DNA of 64,000 bases from G965205725 sp965205725 (GTDB lineage: Bacteria > Pseudomonadota > Gammaproteobacteria > Pseudomonadales > Halieaceae): the NCBI GenBank assembly GCA_965205725.1, contig OZ242189.1, positions 2,728,001 to 2,792,000 on the forward strand. Direction: 5' to 3'. A program made the position numbers and the translations under genes. Below the pieces are notes generated by a model. That model was not told the origin of the DNA. It searched no databases and saw nothing but the letters and a program-made list of their open reading frames with translations. Of the stretch, positions 1 through 8,590 are shown piece after piece (positions within the stretch are counted from its first letter, which is position 1; each line of letters opens with the position of its first letter).

Positions 1-117
1 TTCAATGAGATGGTCTGTTGGCGCAGGATTAATTGCGCGAGCAATTTGCTGAACAACACTCTCGTCAGTCAGAAAGTTTTGTCCGAAGCGTTTGCGGGCG
101 CGATGATTGTCTGCCAT
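1..117 (-). CDS. rsmA: 16S rRNA dimethyladenosine transferase RsmA/KsgA, N-terminal part
   Basis: The first 39 codons of the methyltransferase that dimethylates two adjacent adenines near the 3' end of 16S rRNA. The visible start reads MADNHRARKRFGQNFL; the RKRFGQNFL block is the typical RsmA N-terminus ahead of the SAM-binding fold. The gene runs off the left edge. Its ATG overlaps the pdxA stop codon (TGATG), so the two are probably translationally coupled, as in the common surA-pdxA-rsmA order. Confidence 0.9.
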   Translation of the reverse strand, partial: MADNHRARKRFGQNFLTDESVVQQIARAINPAPTDHLIE

Positions 118-1079
118 CAGCTTTGCGCTGCTGCCATTTCAGCGGCGACATCAAGTGCGTAAAACAGGCTGCCGTGATCCGCATTACCAGTGCCTGCCAG
201 GTCCAATGCAGTGCCGTGGTCCACGGAAGTCCGAATAAAAGGAAGGCCCAGAGTGATATTTGCCGCGCTGCCAAAGCCCGAGTATTTCAACACGGGAAGT
301 CCCTGATCGTGATACATAGCCAGGACAGCGTCGCAGTGTTCAAGGACTTTGGGATTGAAGGCGGTATCTGCTGGCAGCGGGCCAACGAGATTGAGCCCTT
401 CATGCCTCAGGCCGACCAGCGCGGGCTCAATGATCTCAATTTCCTCTCGACCCAGGTGGCCGCCTTCTCCCGCGTGCGGATTCAGGCCCAGAACCGCAAT
501 GCGCGGGCTTGGTATGCCAAATTTACTGCGCAAATCGGCGTCCAGCACTCGACATATCTGGTGTAGAGACTGTGTCGTAATGGCCTCTGCAACCTCTTGT
601 AGTGGCAGATGAGTTGTGGCCAGAGCAACGCGCATCTGCCCGGTTGCCAGCATCATGACCACCTGCTCCGTGTTGGTGCGCTGCTGCAGGAATTCAGTGT
701 GTCCGCTAAAGGGTATACCGGCATCATTGAGCACTGATTTTTGCACAGGTGCGGTGACCATCGCGTTGAATTCGCCACTTTGACAGCCGTCAATAGCCAA
801 ATGCAGTGTATTTAATACATAGTTCGCATTGTCGGTGTTGAGTTTGCCCGCTTCACAGGGGCTTGCCAGCGGGGCGGCTTTAACACAGAGCTTTCCGGCC
901 TGGGGTGTATCGCTGAGTTGAATGTCCACCCCCAGCAGTGCGGCTCGCTGGCTCAGTAGCTCAGGGTCTGCGATTACGATGATGTCGTGATCGACACTGC
1001 GGTCTGCGAGCGACAACATCAGGTCGGGGCCGATTCCCGCCGGTTCGCCAGCGGTTACAGCAATTTGTAGTCGCTCCAT
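117..1079 (-). CDS. pdxA: 4-hydroxythreonine-4-phosphate dehydrogenase PdxA
   Basis: NAD-dependent oxidation of 4-phosphohydroxy-threonine in pyridoxal phosphate synthesis. The 320-residue product has the normal length. It starts MERLQIAVTAGEPAGIGPD, with the characteristic TAGEPAGIGP motif. Metal-binding histidines are visible in GHTEF (about residue 150), LNPHAGE (about 200) and YHDQG (about 256). It lies 7 nt after surA and overlaps rsmA by one base, so it is the middle gene of a lptD-surA-pdxA-rsmA run. No anomaly seen. Confidence 0.96.
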   Translation of the reverse strand: MERLQIAVTAGEPAGIGPDLMLSLADRSVDHDIIVIADPELLSQRAALLGVDIQLSDTPQAGKLCVKAAPLASPCEAGKLNTDNANYVLNTLHLAIDGCQSGEFNAMVTAPVQKSVLNDAGIPFSGHTEFLQQRTNTEQVVMMLATGQMRVALATTHLPLQEVAEAITTQSLHQICRVLDADLRSKFGIPSPRIAVLGLNPHAGEGGHLGREEIEIIEPALVGLRHEGLNLVGPLPADTAFNPKVLEHCDAVLAMYHDQGLPVLKYSGFGSAANITLGLPFIRTSVDHGTALDLAGTGNADHGSLFYALDVAAEMAAAQS

Positions 1080-1086
1080 GGGTGGG

Positions 1087-2382
1087 TTACTTAATGTCGA
1101 CGAATGCTTCGTCGCGGATTTTTCGCAGCCAGGCTTGCAGCTCTTCCTGGTATTTGCTCTGGTGCAGCACTTCCCTGGCGCGATTTTTCGCCACCAACTG
1201 GGTCATATCCTCGTCGCGGCGCTCCAGCACTTCGAGAATATGCCAACCGAACTGACTGCGCACCGGTTCGGTAATCTCTCCAATTCTCGCCTCGCTCATG
1301 GCGGCTTCAAACTCGGGTACCATTTGGCCAGGGCTGGCCCAGCTTAAATCACCGCCTTCCTGGGCAGAGCCGATATCTTCAGAGTTGGCTCGCGCCACCT
1401 CTGCAAAGTCGGCACCATCAATAATCTGCTGGCGCAATTTACGGGCGAAGGCGAGGGCTTCGTCGTTGTCTCGAATCGCGGAAGGTTTGATCAATATGTG
1501 CCTCACGCGGGTTTGTGGCACGATGGTTTGACCGCCGCGCTTTTCGACCAGGTAGATCAAGTGCCAGCCGCTGCCGCTCTCGATGGGAGCCGCTGTTTCT
1601 CCCAGCGCGAGCTGCGGTACGATGTTGGCAAATAGGCCCGGCAAGTCATTCACCGAGCGCCAACCCAGGTCTCCGCCACTGAAGGTGTACTCGGTGTTGT
1701 CTGAATTGATTACGGCTTCAAAGGACTGGCCGGCCTGGATGCGTTGATAAAGCTGAGCCACGTGCTTCTGCATGGCCTTTTTCTGGGCATCGTTAGCACC
1801 CTCAGCAAAGGGCAGTTGGGCGTGAACCAGGTGATATTGCTCGGCGGTCAGGGCCTGGCCTTCCTCCGATTCGAGGAAGTTCTCAGCTTCCTGTTCGCTA
1901 ATTTGAATACGCTGGTTGACGTTGCCAGCCTGGACGCGCTGGAGAATTAATTCACGTTTAATGTCGTCGCGCAGTTGCACGTAGGATTTCCCCTGGTTTT
2001 CGACCTGCTGGCGAAATTGTTCAAGATCCATGCGGTTTTGGGCCGCCAGGTTATTGAGGGCTGCACTCAGTTGAGCATCGCTGATGCGCACCCCGGCCCG
2101 GCGCCCCATCTGTAGCTGAATGCTCTCCAGGATCAAGCGATCTAAAGTTTCACGAACCAGAACTTCCTGATCCGGCATCTCTTGAGCTGAGGCTTGCAGA
2201 CTCTGTGTAACGAGCGCGATGCGGTCGCGAAGCTCGCTGGACATGATGACGTCATCTTCAACAATTGCGACGATAGAGTCGAGAACCTGGGTTTCCGCCT
2301 GCGCGATTTGCCAGCTACAACAAGTAGCCGCCATGGTCAGCAGACTGATGGCAAGCTGTTGTTTAATGGTCACTGCTTTCAT
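1087..2382 (-). CDS. surA: Periplasmic peptidyl-prolyl isomerase/chaperone SurA
   Basis: Periplasmic chaperone that escorts unfolded beta-barrel proteins to the BAM complex. The chosen ATG gives MKAVTIKQQLAISLLTMAAT, a clear signal peptide ending near AQA; the open frame extends 16 codons further but that adds no signal-like sequence. After an alpha-helical SurA_N region come two parvulin (PpiC) domains, roughly residues 170-275 and 280-385, with the family-type segments GGDLGW and GGDLSW. 431 residues is the usual size. The start lies inside the 3' end of lptD (20-nt overlap), implying cotranslation with the outer-membrane protein that depends on it. Confidence 0.95.
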   Translation of the reverse strand: MKAVTIKQQLAISLLTMAATCCSWQIAQAETQVLDSIVAIVEDDVIMSSELRDRIALVTQSLQASAQEMPDQEVLVRETLDRLILESIQLQMGRRAGVRISDAQLSAALNNLAAQNRMDLEQFRQQVENQGKSYVQLRDDIKRELILQRVQAGNVNQRIQISEQEAENFLESEEGQALTAEQYHLVHAQLPFAEGANDAQKKAMQKHVAQLYQRIQAGQSFEAVINSDNTEYTFSGGDLGWRSVNDLPGLFANIVPQLALGETAAPIESGSGWHLIYLVEKRGGQTIVPQTRVRHILIKPSAIRDNDEALAFARKLRQQIIDGADFAEVARANSEDIGSAQEGGDLSWASPGQMVPEFEAAMSEARIGEITEPVRSQFGWHILEVLERRDEDMTQLVAKNRAREVLHQSKYQEELQAWLRKIRDEAFVDIK

Positions 2383-4765
2383 ACCCTCGAATAAATTCTT
2401 CCAAAATGCGGGTGACTCGCGTGCCGACACCTCCCAAACCCTTTAGCTGCAACTCCAGGTAGGTCGCTTTCCTGGTTGCTACGATGCTGCCTGCTGTTGA
2501 GCCGAACTCCTGATTTAAGCTTCGCTGGTGGACCACGCGGATGCGCCAGCAGCAATCATTATATTCCAGCCCAAGTAAATCGTTGACGCTGTCGTTGTCA
2601 TTTAAATCGTATAGAGACTGCGCAAATAACGACCAGTTCCCGGCAAACGGGATAGCCGCAGAAATGTCGATTTGGTCAATATCGTCAAACCTTGGGTCAC
2701 TGCCCTTGTAGCGACGGTAATTGTACCCCAGGTTAAATAGATAGTTGCCCTGATTGCTATAGGACACACGCAAATGCGTTTCATCCAGACGGCTGTCGTT
2801 GGTATTCCAGAGCCATGATGAGGTGACATCTGTATTCTCGAAAGGGATAAAACCGAATTCAGCAGCGATTGCCGAGCTGCCCTCATCGTCTTCATCGGCT
2901 GCCGAGTCGATTTGAACTCTTCGCTCATCGAAGTAGTAGATCTGCCCCAGGCTGGCATACAGTTTTTCTTCCCCGGTGGTCGAATCAAAAATACGTGTCG
3001 TCAGGCCAGCCGATATTTGATTGGCATCATCAATGCGGTCGTGACCCGAGAAGCGAGTTTCCCTGAAGATATGGTTGTAACTAAAAGTCAGTTCGCTGGT
3101 GTCGAAATCGGGCAGACCTTGCTGATCCTCAAAGTCAGACCACACATAGTAAAGTCGAGGCTCAAGCGTTTGCAGAAGAGAGGAGCCGCTCCATTTTAGA
3201 TCGCGCTCAAAAAACAAGCCGCCGTCCAGACTCAGCAAGGGCGCGCCCACGTCCGGGGTATCTGCGGATTTATTTGACAGCGCGATTGGGTCGTCCAGCC
3301 GGTAATTTACATGCCGGTATTTGGCGGTGGGCTTCACATATCCCCAAATCCAGGCCATGGGATAGTTGATGCTGGCCTCATTGTAAAGCCGTTGACCTGT
3401 GAGCCGTTCAGCGTGGTCAAAATAGGTGTATTCACCCTCGTAGAGAAGATTCAACGCGAAGTCTCGCTCGGCGGCAGTGCGGTTTAAGCCAATCGCTGGT
3501 AATTTTTTATAGGGTTTGTCGCCGATGTCTTTGGCAATGGTCTGGAATTGTTCGAAACGTAACTCCGCCTGCCAGTTGTCACCCAGATAGTCCAGTTGTC
3601 CACGCTGCGCCAAATGAGTGCTTTGACGAACGTCCAGCCCAGTGGTGCCAATGTCGCTGAGGTAGTCCTCGTCGCTGACTTCGCTGTAATTGATACTCGT
3701 GCGCCAGCGCTCACCTGCGAGCCCGGTTTGGCGGGCCTCCAGCAGCCAGCGCGAGCTACCCTGGTTGGGAAAATCATCGCTGTAGGCCTCATCGCTGCCA
3801 ATATAGGAACCGCCCACCTCCCAAAACCCTGATATTGGACCCCAATAGCGCGCCTGTACTTCACCCATGACACCCCGGTCTGCGATTAATCGTGGGGTGA
3901 GGGTGACATCGTAATTGGGTGCCAGGTTGATGTAGTAGGGCGTGGCAAAATCCAGACCGCCACTCGAGTCTTTGCCGAGTTCTGACCACAGGAACCCGGT
4001 TTTGCGACGCTCATCAATAGGGAACTTGATATAGGGCAGGTAGAAAACCGGGACATCCCCAATTGAAATTTTTGCTTTGCGCGCTGTGCCGACGCCCTCA
4101 TCCATGTTGAGTTCAAGCTGTTCAGCATGGAGTGCCCAGACCTCAGCCACTGGCGGGCAGTAGCTGTAGCGGGCAGATAACAATTCAATAATGTCGTCTT
4201 TGCGCCGCGTGATTTTTTGAGCTTCGCCGCGAATATGCTCGCTGTGAATGACAAACTGGCCGTTGTCCAGAATCGCCTCGCCCGTGTTGCCATTCATCCA
4301 GGCGCTATCCCCACGCAGCAAAATACCGGGTTCACGCAACTCGACACTACCTGCCAATGTGCCTGTGCCAAGCGCGGCGTTGTACCTGGCCCGGTCTCCA
4401 CGCAATTGCCGGTAGCCCTGATTGAGCAAGACATCACCGGATAAACGAACCGTATCACCTTGCATTTCGGAAGCGCTTGCGTGGGCGAGAATGTCGTCGT
4501 CACCAGGGTCGTCCGAGGTATCCAGGTCTGCCAGTGGATCAAAATAGGTGCCCTCGCAATGCAAGGCCCGGGGAGAGCGCAATGCCAGCGGGAGGTTGGC
4601 GTAAGGCACCCAGTCCAATTGATCGGCTTGCCGACAGGTAGTCCCTGATGCGCATGCTGACTGGCTGCTATCCTGGGTCTGCGCCTGGGTCTGCGCCGCA
4701 CTGTGAATTGCAGTGGTCAGAGCGGTGCACAGCAGTAAAGCGCCGGTGATAGATTGGGGGATCAT
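2363..4765 (-). CDS. lptD: LPS-assembly protein LptD
   Basis: Outer-membrane beta-barrel that, with LptE (also in this window, near 60 kb), inserts lipopolysaccharide into the outer leaflet. From the preferred ATG the protein has about 800 residues and begins MIPQSITGALLLCTALTTAI, a plausible signal peptide. An ATG 26 codons upstream (4843) is also in frame, but its product would start with basic, non-signal sequence. An OstA-like jelly-roll domain (about residues 75-230) is followed by a long aromatic-rich barrel with the DERRKTGFLWSELG segment typical of LptD. It heads the surA-pdxA-rsmA run and is divergent from murU with under 100 bp between them. Confidence 0.93.
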   Translation of the reverse strand: MIPQSITGALLLCTALTTAIHSAAQTQAQTQDSSQSACASGTTCRQADQLDWVPYANLPLALRSPRALHCEGTYFDPLADLDTSDDPGDDDILAHASASEMQGDTVRLSGDVLLNQGYRQLRGDRARYNAALGTGTLAGSVELREPGILLRGDSAWMNGNTGEAILDNGQFVIHSEHIRGEAQKITRRKDDIIELLSARYSYCPPVAEVWALHAEQLELNMDEGVGTARKAKISIGDVPVFYLPYIKFPIDERRKTGFLWSELGKDSSGGLDFATPYYINLAPNYDVTLTPRLIADRGVMGEVQARYWGPISGFWEVGGSYIGSDEAYSDDFPNQGSSRWLLEARQTGLAGERWRTSINYSEVSDEDYLSDIGTTGLDVRQSTHLAQRGQLDYLGDNWQAELRFEQFQTIAKDIGDKPYKKLPAIGLNRTAAERDFALNLLYEGEYTYFDHAERLTGQRLYNEASINYPMAWIWGYVKPTAKYRHVNYRLDDPIALSNKSADTPDVGAPLLSLDGGLFFERDLKWSGSSLLQTLEPRLYYVWSDFEDQQGLPDFDTSELTFSYNHIFRETRFSGHDRIDDANQISAGLTTRIFDSTTGEEKLYASLGQIYYFDERRVQIDSAADEDDEGSSAIAAEFGFIPFENTDVTSSWLWNTNDSRLDETHLRVSYSNQGNYLFNLGYNYRRYKGSDPRFDDIDQIDISAAIPFAGNWSLFAQSLYDLNDNDSVNDLLGLEYNDCCWRIRVVHQRSLNQEFGSTAGSIVATRKATYLELQLKGLGGVGTRVTRILEEFIRGYESSDH

Positions 4766-4860
4766 TGAGTGAGCGTGTATTATCAGGTCGATGAGTATGA
4801 GCCAGCGCAGATGATAAAGCATTCTCAAGGGCAACGTGCGCATAGTCTATGGGTTTTGCC

Positions 4861-5547
4861 ATGAAAGCGATGGTTTTGGCGGCAGGGCGGGGGGAGCGTA
4901 TGAGCCCCCTGACAGACGAATTACCGAAACCACTGCTGGAGGTGGGTGGCAAGCCACTGCTGGAATGGCATGTAGAAAAGCTGGTAGCCGCTGGTTTCAG
5001 CCATTTGGTAGTGAATGTCTGTTATTTCGCGCATCTCATTGAAGCGTTTCTTGGAGATGGTAGTCGCTGGGGCTGTGAGATTCGTTACTCAAGAGAAGAG
5101 GAGCCTCTGGAAACCGCTGGTGGTATCCTGCATGCCTTGCCGCTACTGGGCGTGGAACCCTTTGCCCTGCTTAACGGCGATATTTGGACTGACTACGATT
5201 TGCAAAACCTGCATCAGGTAGACCTGCCTGCCCAGGGCTTAGCCCATTTGATTTTGGTGGATAATCCGCCACAACATCGTCGCGGGGATTTCCATCTCGA
5301 CGATGAAGGGGTGGTGGTTGCCTGGCAGCGTGAACGCAGCCCCGATACGCTGACCTATGCCGGCATGGGGGTCTATCACCCGGATCTGTTCGCAGAGACC
5401 GCACCGGGTAGATTGCCGCTGTTATCGGTCTTTGAAAGGTATATTCCCCAGGGCTTGATTAGCGGACAGCACTACCGGGGTGAGTGGCAGGATGTTGGAA
5501 CGCCGCAGCGTTTGCAGGCGCTGGATGGTCGCTTGAGGGAAACCTGA
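4861..5547 (+). CDS. murU: N-acetylmuramate alpha-1-phosphate uridylyltransferase MurU
   Basis: Nucleotidyltransferase of the peptidoglycan recycling shortcut: MurNAc-1-phosphate plus UTP to UDP-MurNAc. It begins MKAMVLAAGRGERMSPLTD, the Rossmann-like NTP-binding signature, followed by PKPLLEVGGKPLLEW and the catalytic-site LLNGDIW. 228 residues matches MurU. The sugar kinase AmgK, which normally precedes murU and makes its substrate, is not present: under 100 bp separate it from divergent lptD. The closely related RmlA-type enzymes are longer, so MurU is preferred. Confidence 0.88.
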   Translation: MKAMVLAAGRGERMSPLTDELPKPLLEVGGKPLLEWHVEKLVAAGFSHLVVNVCYFAHLIEAFLGDGSRWGCEIRYSREEEPLETAGGILHALPLLGVEPFALLNGDIWTDYDLQNLHQVDLPAQGLAHLILVDNPPQHRRGDFHLDDEGVVVAWQRERSPDTLTYAGMGVYHPDLFAETAPGRLPLLSVFERYIPQGLISGQHYRGEWQDVGTPQRLQALDGRLRET

Positions 5548-5609
5548 GCCTAGTCATACCACAGGCCATGCCATAGAATGCCCCTTTGTCCTAAAATGCT
5601 GGACACACT

Positions 5610-6278
5610 ATGTCTGACTATCTGATAGCGCCATCAATCCTGTCTGCAAATTTCGCGCGTCTGGGCGAAGAGGTCGATGCGGTTTTGGCGGCTGGCGCCG
5701 ATATTGTGCACTTCGATGTGATGGACAATCACTATGTGCCCAATCTGACTATCGGGCCCATGGTGTGTGAGGCTCTGCGCAAACATGGGATTACAGCCGA
5801 GATTGATGTGCATTTGATGACCAGTCCGGTGGATACATTGATTGGTCAGTTCGCCGCTGCCGGGGCCAGTTACATCACGTTTCACCCGGATGCCTCGACC
5901 CATGCAGACCGCTCCTTGCAGATGATCCGCGATGCGGGCTGTAAGTCAGGCATGGTGTTTAATCCGGCGGTGGGGCTGGATGCGCTCAAATATGTCATGG
6001 ATAAAGTGGACATGGTGTTGCTGATGTCGGTTAATCCTGGCTTTGGCGGACAGTCTTTTATTCCGGCTACGCTGGACAAGTTGCGCGAGGCGCGCGCTTT
6101 AATTGATGCCAGCGGACTGGATATTCGCCTGGAAATTGATGGGGGGGTAAACACCAGTAATATTGCCGAAGTTGCCGCTGCGGGTGCCAATACATTTGTC
6201 GCTGGCTCCGCTATTTTTGGCGCCGAAGACTACGCAGCGGTCATTGCTGATATGCGTGCGGCACTGGCCGCAGTCTGA
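5610..6278 (+). CDS. rpe: Ribulose-phosphate 3-epimerase
   Basis: TIM-barrel enzyme interconverting ribulose-5-phosphate and xylulose-5-phosphate in the pentose phosphate pathway. The 222-residue product starts MSDYLIAPSILSANFARLGE. Metal and catalytic residues are visible in IVHFDVMDNHYVPN, DVHLM, MSVNPGFGGQ and LEIDGGVN, all in the expected order. In many relatives a phosphoglycolate phosphatase (gph) lies between rpe and trpE; here only 160 bp separate them and no gph coding is visible. Confidence 0.96.
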   Translation: MSDYLIAPSILSANFARLGEEVDAVLAAGADIVHFDVMDNHYVPNLTIGPMVCEALRKHGITAEIDVHLMTSPVDTLIGQFAAAGASYITFHPDASTHADRSLQMIRDAGCKSGMVFNPAVGLDALKYVMDKVDMVLLMSVNPGFGGQSFIPATLDKLREARALIDASGLDIRLEIDGGVNTSNIAEVAAAGANTFVAGSAIFGAEDYAAVIADMRAALAAV

Positions 6279-6332
6279 AGACATGGGTACAATGCTCGCG
6301 CTCAAACTGGAGATGGCTGTGCAAGCAGACGT

Positions 6333-6417
6333 ACATTTAACAATCGACGCCCTGTCGATGCGTGAGGTAACCCGCTGGCGATGGTAGTCGGCATACTGAC
6401 TCTCGCTCGTTAAATGT
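6333..6417 (+). promoter_or_regulatory. Candidate structured leader of the trp operon with Trp-containing mini-ORF
   Basis: Between rpe and trpE, ACATTTAAC (6333-6341) is perfectly complementary to GTTAAATGT (6409-6417). Inside this 9-bp closing stem lie a 6-bp hairpin (ATCGAC/GTCGAT, 6343-6359), a weaker one (6360-6375) and a short one (AGTC/GACT, 6386-6401), giving a multibranch fold. An in-frame mini-ORF with possible starts at 6292, 6313 or 6358 ends Thr-Arg-Trp-Arg-Trp-stop at 6387. Tandem Trp codons upstream of trpE suggest attenuation, but there is no U-tract terminator, so any control would be by another mechanism. Inference from sequence only. Confidence 0.4.
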
Positions 6418-6438
6418 TAATTCTCTGAGGACGTCTCC

Positions 6439-7947
6439 ATGACCCCTGCACAGTTTGCTGCTTTGGCAGCACAAGACTACAGCCGTATTCCGGTTAGTCG
6501 CGAAGTGCTCGCGGACTTTGAAACCCCGCTTAGCGCTTACTATAAATTGGCCTCCGGTCCTTATTCTTATTTGCTTGAGTCCGTGCAGGGCGGCGAGAAG
6601 TGGGGGCGCTATTCAATCATTGGACTGCCCAGCTCCCGCCTGTTAAAGGCCTATGGTTACCGCATCGAATTGTGGGAGCAGGGCGAACTCATTGAGTCGG
6701 AAGAGGTCGATGATCCGCTGGCCTATGTAGAAAATTTTCAGCGGCAATATCATATTCCCGAAGTGGAGGGTTTGCCTGTTTTTCACGGTGGACTGGTTGG
6801 CTATTTTGGTTACGATGCCGTGCGCTATGTAGAACCGAAATTGCGTGATTCTATGCCACCCGATCAGTTGGAGACGCCAGACATCCTGCTGATGGTTTCG
6901 GAAGAGGTGGTGGTATTTGATAACCTCGCGGGCACATTGCAGTTGGTGGTCAATGCTGATCCAGGGCTCGAAAATGCCTACCTGCTGGCCCAACAGCGCC
7001 TGGCTCAACTGGTAGAGAGGCTGCGCCAGTTCGCCGCCGCGCCTGCGGCTGTTGACCTCGCTGCGGCAGACGCAGAGCGAGCCAGCCAGATTATTTCTGA
7101 AGAGAGTTTTCGGTCGGGTTTTACCTATGATGAGTATTCAGCAGCGGTAGAGACAATCAGAGAATACGTGCTGGCGGGTGACGTGATGCAGGTCGTTCCC
7201 TCGCAACGCTTCAGCGTACCCTTCACGGAATCGCCGCTGGACCTTTACCGTGCCTTGCGCAACCTCAATCCCTCCCCCTATATGTATTATCTCGATCTTG
7301 AAGACTTTCAGATTGTGGGTAGCTCGCCGGAAATTCTGGCGCGTTTGGAGCAGGGCGTGGTCACAGTCAGGCCTATCGCCGGTACACGCCGCCGCGGTCA
7401 CACTGAAGCGGAAGACCTGGCTATGGAGAAGGAGCTGCTCGCAGATCCCAAGGAAATAGCAGAGCATCTGATGCTCATTGATTTGGGGCGCAATGATGTG
7501 GGGCGTATTGCGCAAACAGGTAGCGTTGAGCTGACTGACAAAATGGTTGTAGAACGCTATTCCCATGTGATGCATATTGTTTCTAATGTGACTGGCACCC
7601 TGGAGGGTGATAAGTCAGCTATCGATGTATTGAGAGCTGCGCTACCAGCCGGAACATTGAGCGGCGCGCCAAAGATTCGCGCCATGGAAATTATTGACGA
7701 ACTCGAGCCAGTGAAACGAGGTGTCTATGGCGGCGCGGTGGGTTATATCTCCTGGCAGGGCGACATGGATACGGCAATTGCTATCCGCACTGCCGTAATC
7801 AAGGATGAAACCTTATATATTCAGGCTGGAGGTGGCATCGTTGCCGACTCGGTCCCTGCGCTTGAGTATAAAGAAACCATGAATAAAGCCCGGGCCGTAT
7901 TTCGCGCTGCCGCGATGGTCCAATCCGGTGAGCGGGAGGGTGCGTGA
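6439..7947 (+). CDS. trpE: Anthranilate synthase component I TrpE
   Basis: Converts chorismate and ammonia to anthranilate, the first step of tryptophan synthesis. The 502-residue protein has the N-terminal regulatory region with the LLESVQGGEKWGRYS feedback-site segment (about residues 45-60) and the chorismate-binding domain with IAGTRRRG, DLGRNDVGR and SGAPKIRAMEIID. GAGGAC, 9 nt before the ATG, is the ribosome binding site. It heads a tight trpE-trpG-trpD-trpC operon. The leader at 6292-6417 may control it. Confidence 0.97.
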   Translation: MTPAQFAALAAQDYSRIPVSREVLADFETPLSAYYKLASGPYSYLLESVQGGEKWGRYSIIGLPSSRLLKAYGYRIELWEQGELIESEEVDDPLAYVENFQRQYHIPEVEGLPVFHGGLVGYFGYDAVRYVEPKLRDSMPPDQLETPDILLMVSEEVVVFDNLAGTLQLVVNADPGLENAYLLAQQRLAQLVERLRQFAAAPAAVDLAAADAERASQIISEESFRSGFTYDEYSAAVETIREYVLAGDVMQVVPSQRFSVPFTESPLDLYRALRNLNPSPYMYYLDLEDFQIVGSSPEILARLEQGVVTVRPIAGTRRRGHTEAEDLAMEKELLADPKEIAEHLMLIDLGRNDVGRIAQTGSVELTDKMVVERYSHVMHIVSNVTGTLEGDKSAIDVLRAALPAGTLSGAPKIRAMEIIDELEPVKRGVYGGAVGYISWQGDMDTAIAIRTAVIKDETLYIQAGGGIVADSVPALEYKETMNKARAVFRAAAMVQSGEREGA

Positions 7948-7948
7948 C

Positions 7949-8590
7949 ATGCTGTTGATGATTGATAACTACGACTCCTTTACCTACAACATCGTGCAGT
8001 ACCTGGGAGAGCTGGGTGCTGACGTCAGGGTTGAGCGCAACGACCAGATTGATATTGCGACCATTGAAGCGCTTGCGCCAGAGAGAATTGTCATCTCGCC
8101 GGGCCCCTGTACGCCGAATGAAGCCGGTATTTCAATGCAGGTGATAGAGGCCTTTGCCGGACGTATTCCGCTACTGGGTATTTGTTTAGGTCACCAGAGT
8201 CTGGGCCAGGTATTTGGCGGCAATATCGTTCGCGCACGGCAGGTGATGCATGGCAAGACCTCGTTAATTCATCACAGTGGACAGGGAGTTTTCAAAGGCC
8301 TGAGCAACCCGTTTGAGGCCACCCGCTACCATTCTCTGGTGGTAGAGAAAGAGAGTTTGCCCGCGTGTTTTGAGGTGACTGCCTGGACCCAATCTGAAGA
8401 CGGCAGCCAGGATGAAATTATGGGTATTCGCCATCGCCAGTTCGCGCTGGAGGGCGTTCAGTTCCATCCAGAGTCGATTTTGACAGCGCACGGCCACGAC
8501 TTGTTGCGCAATTTTCTGCACAGCTCTTCTGCACAACCTTTCCGCACAACTTTTCCGCACAGCTTTCCGCACAACCAGGAGATTGAATGA
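7949..8590 (+). CDS. trpG: Anthranilate synthase glutamine amidotransferase TrpG
   Basis: Glutaminase subunit supplying ammonia to TrpE. The ATG one base after the trpE stop gives MLLMIDNYDSFTYN, the standard start; the open frame reaches 7 codons further. The class I triad is visible: Cys in GICLGHQSLGQ (about residue 79), with His and Glu in VQFHPES. The C-terminus carries an extra tail of about 20 residues encoded by a degenerate 12-nt repeat (tttccgcacaac-like, 8520-8577) that is not part of the family fold. The stop overlaps the trpD start (ATGA). Confidence 0.96.
   Translation: MLLMIDNYDSFTYNIVQYLGELGADVRVERNDQIDIATIEALAPERIVISPGPCTPNEAGISMQVIEAFAGRIPLLGICLGHQSLGQVFGGNIVRARQVMHGKTSLIHHSGQGVFKGLSNPFEATRYHSLVVEKESLPACFEVTAWTQSEDGSQDEIMGIRHRQFALEGVQFHPESILTAHGHDLLRNFLHSSSAQPFRTTFPHSFPHNQEIE

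Noticed and set aside
33..566. 177-codon plus-strand frame opposite pdxA
   Set aside because: Antisense shadow of pdxA; the minus frame has complete PdxA motifs.
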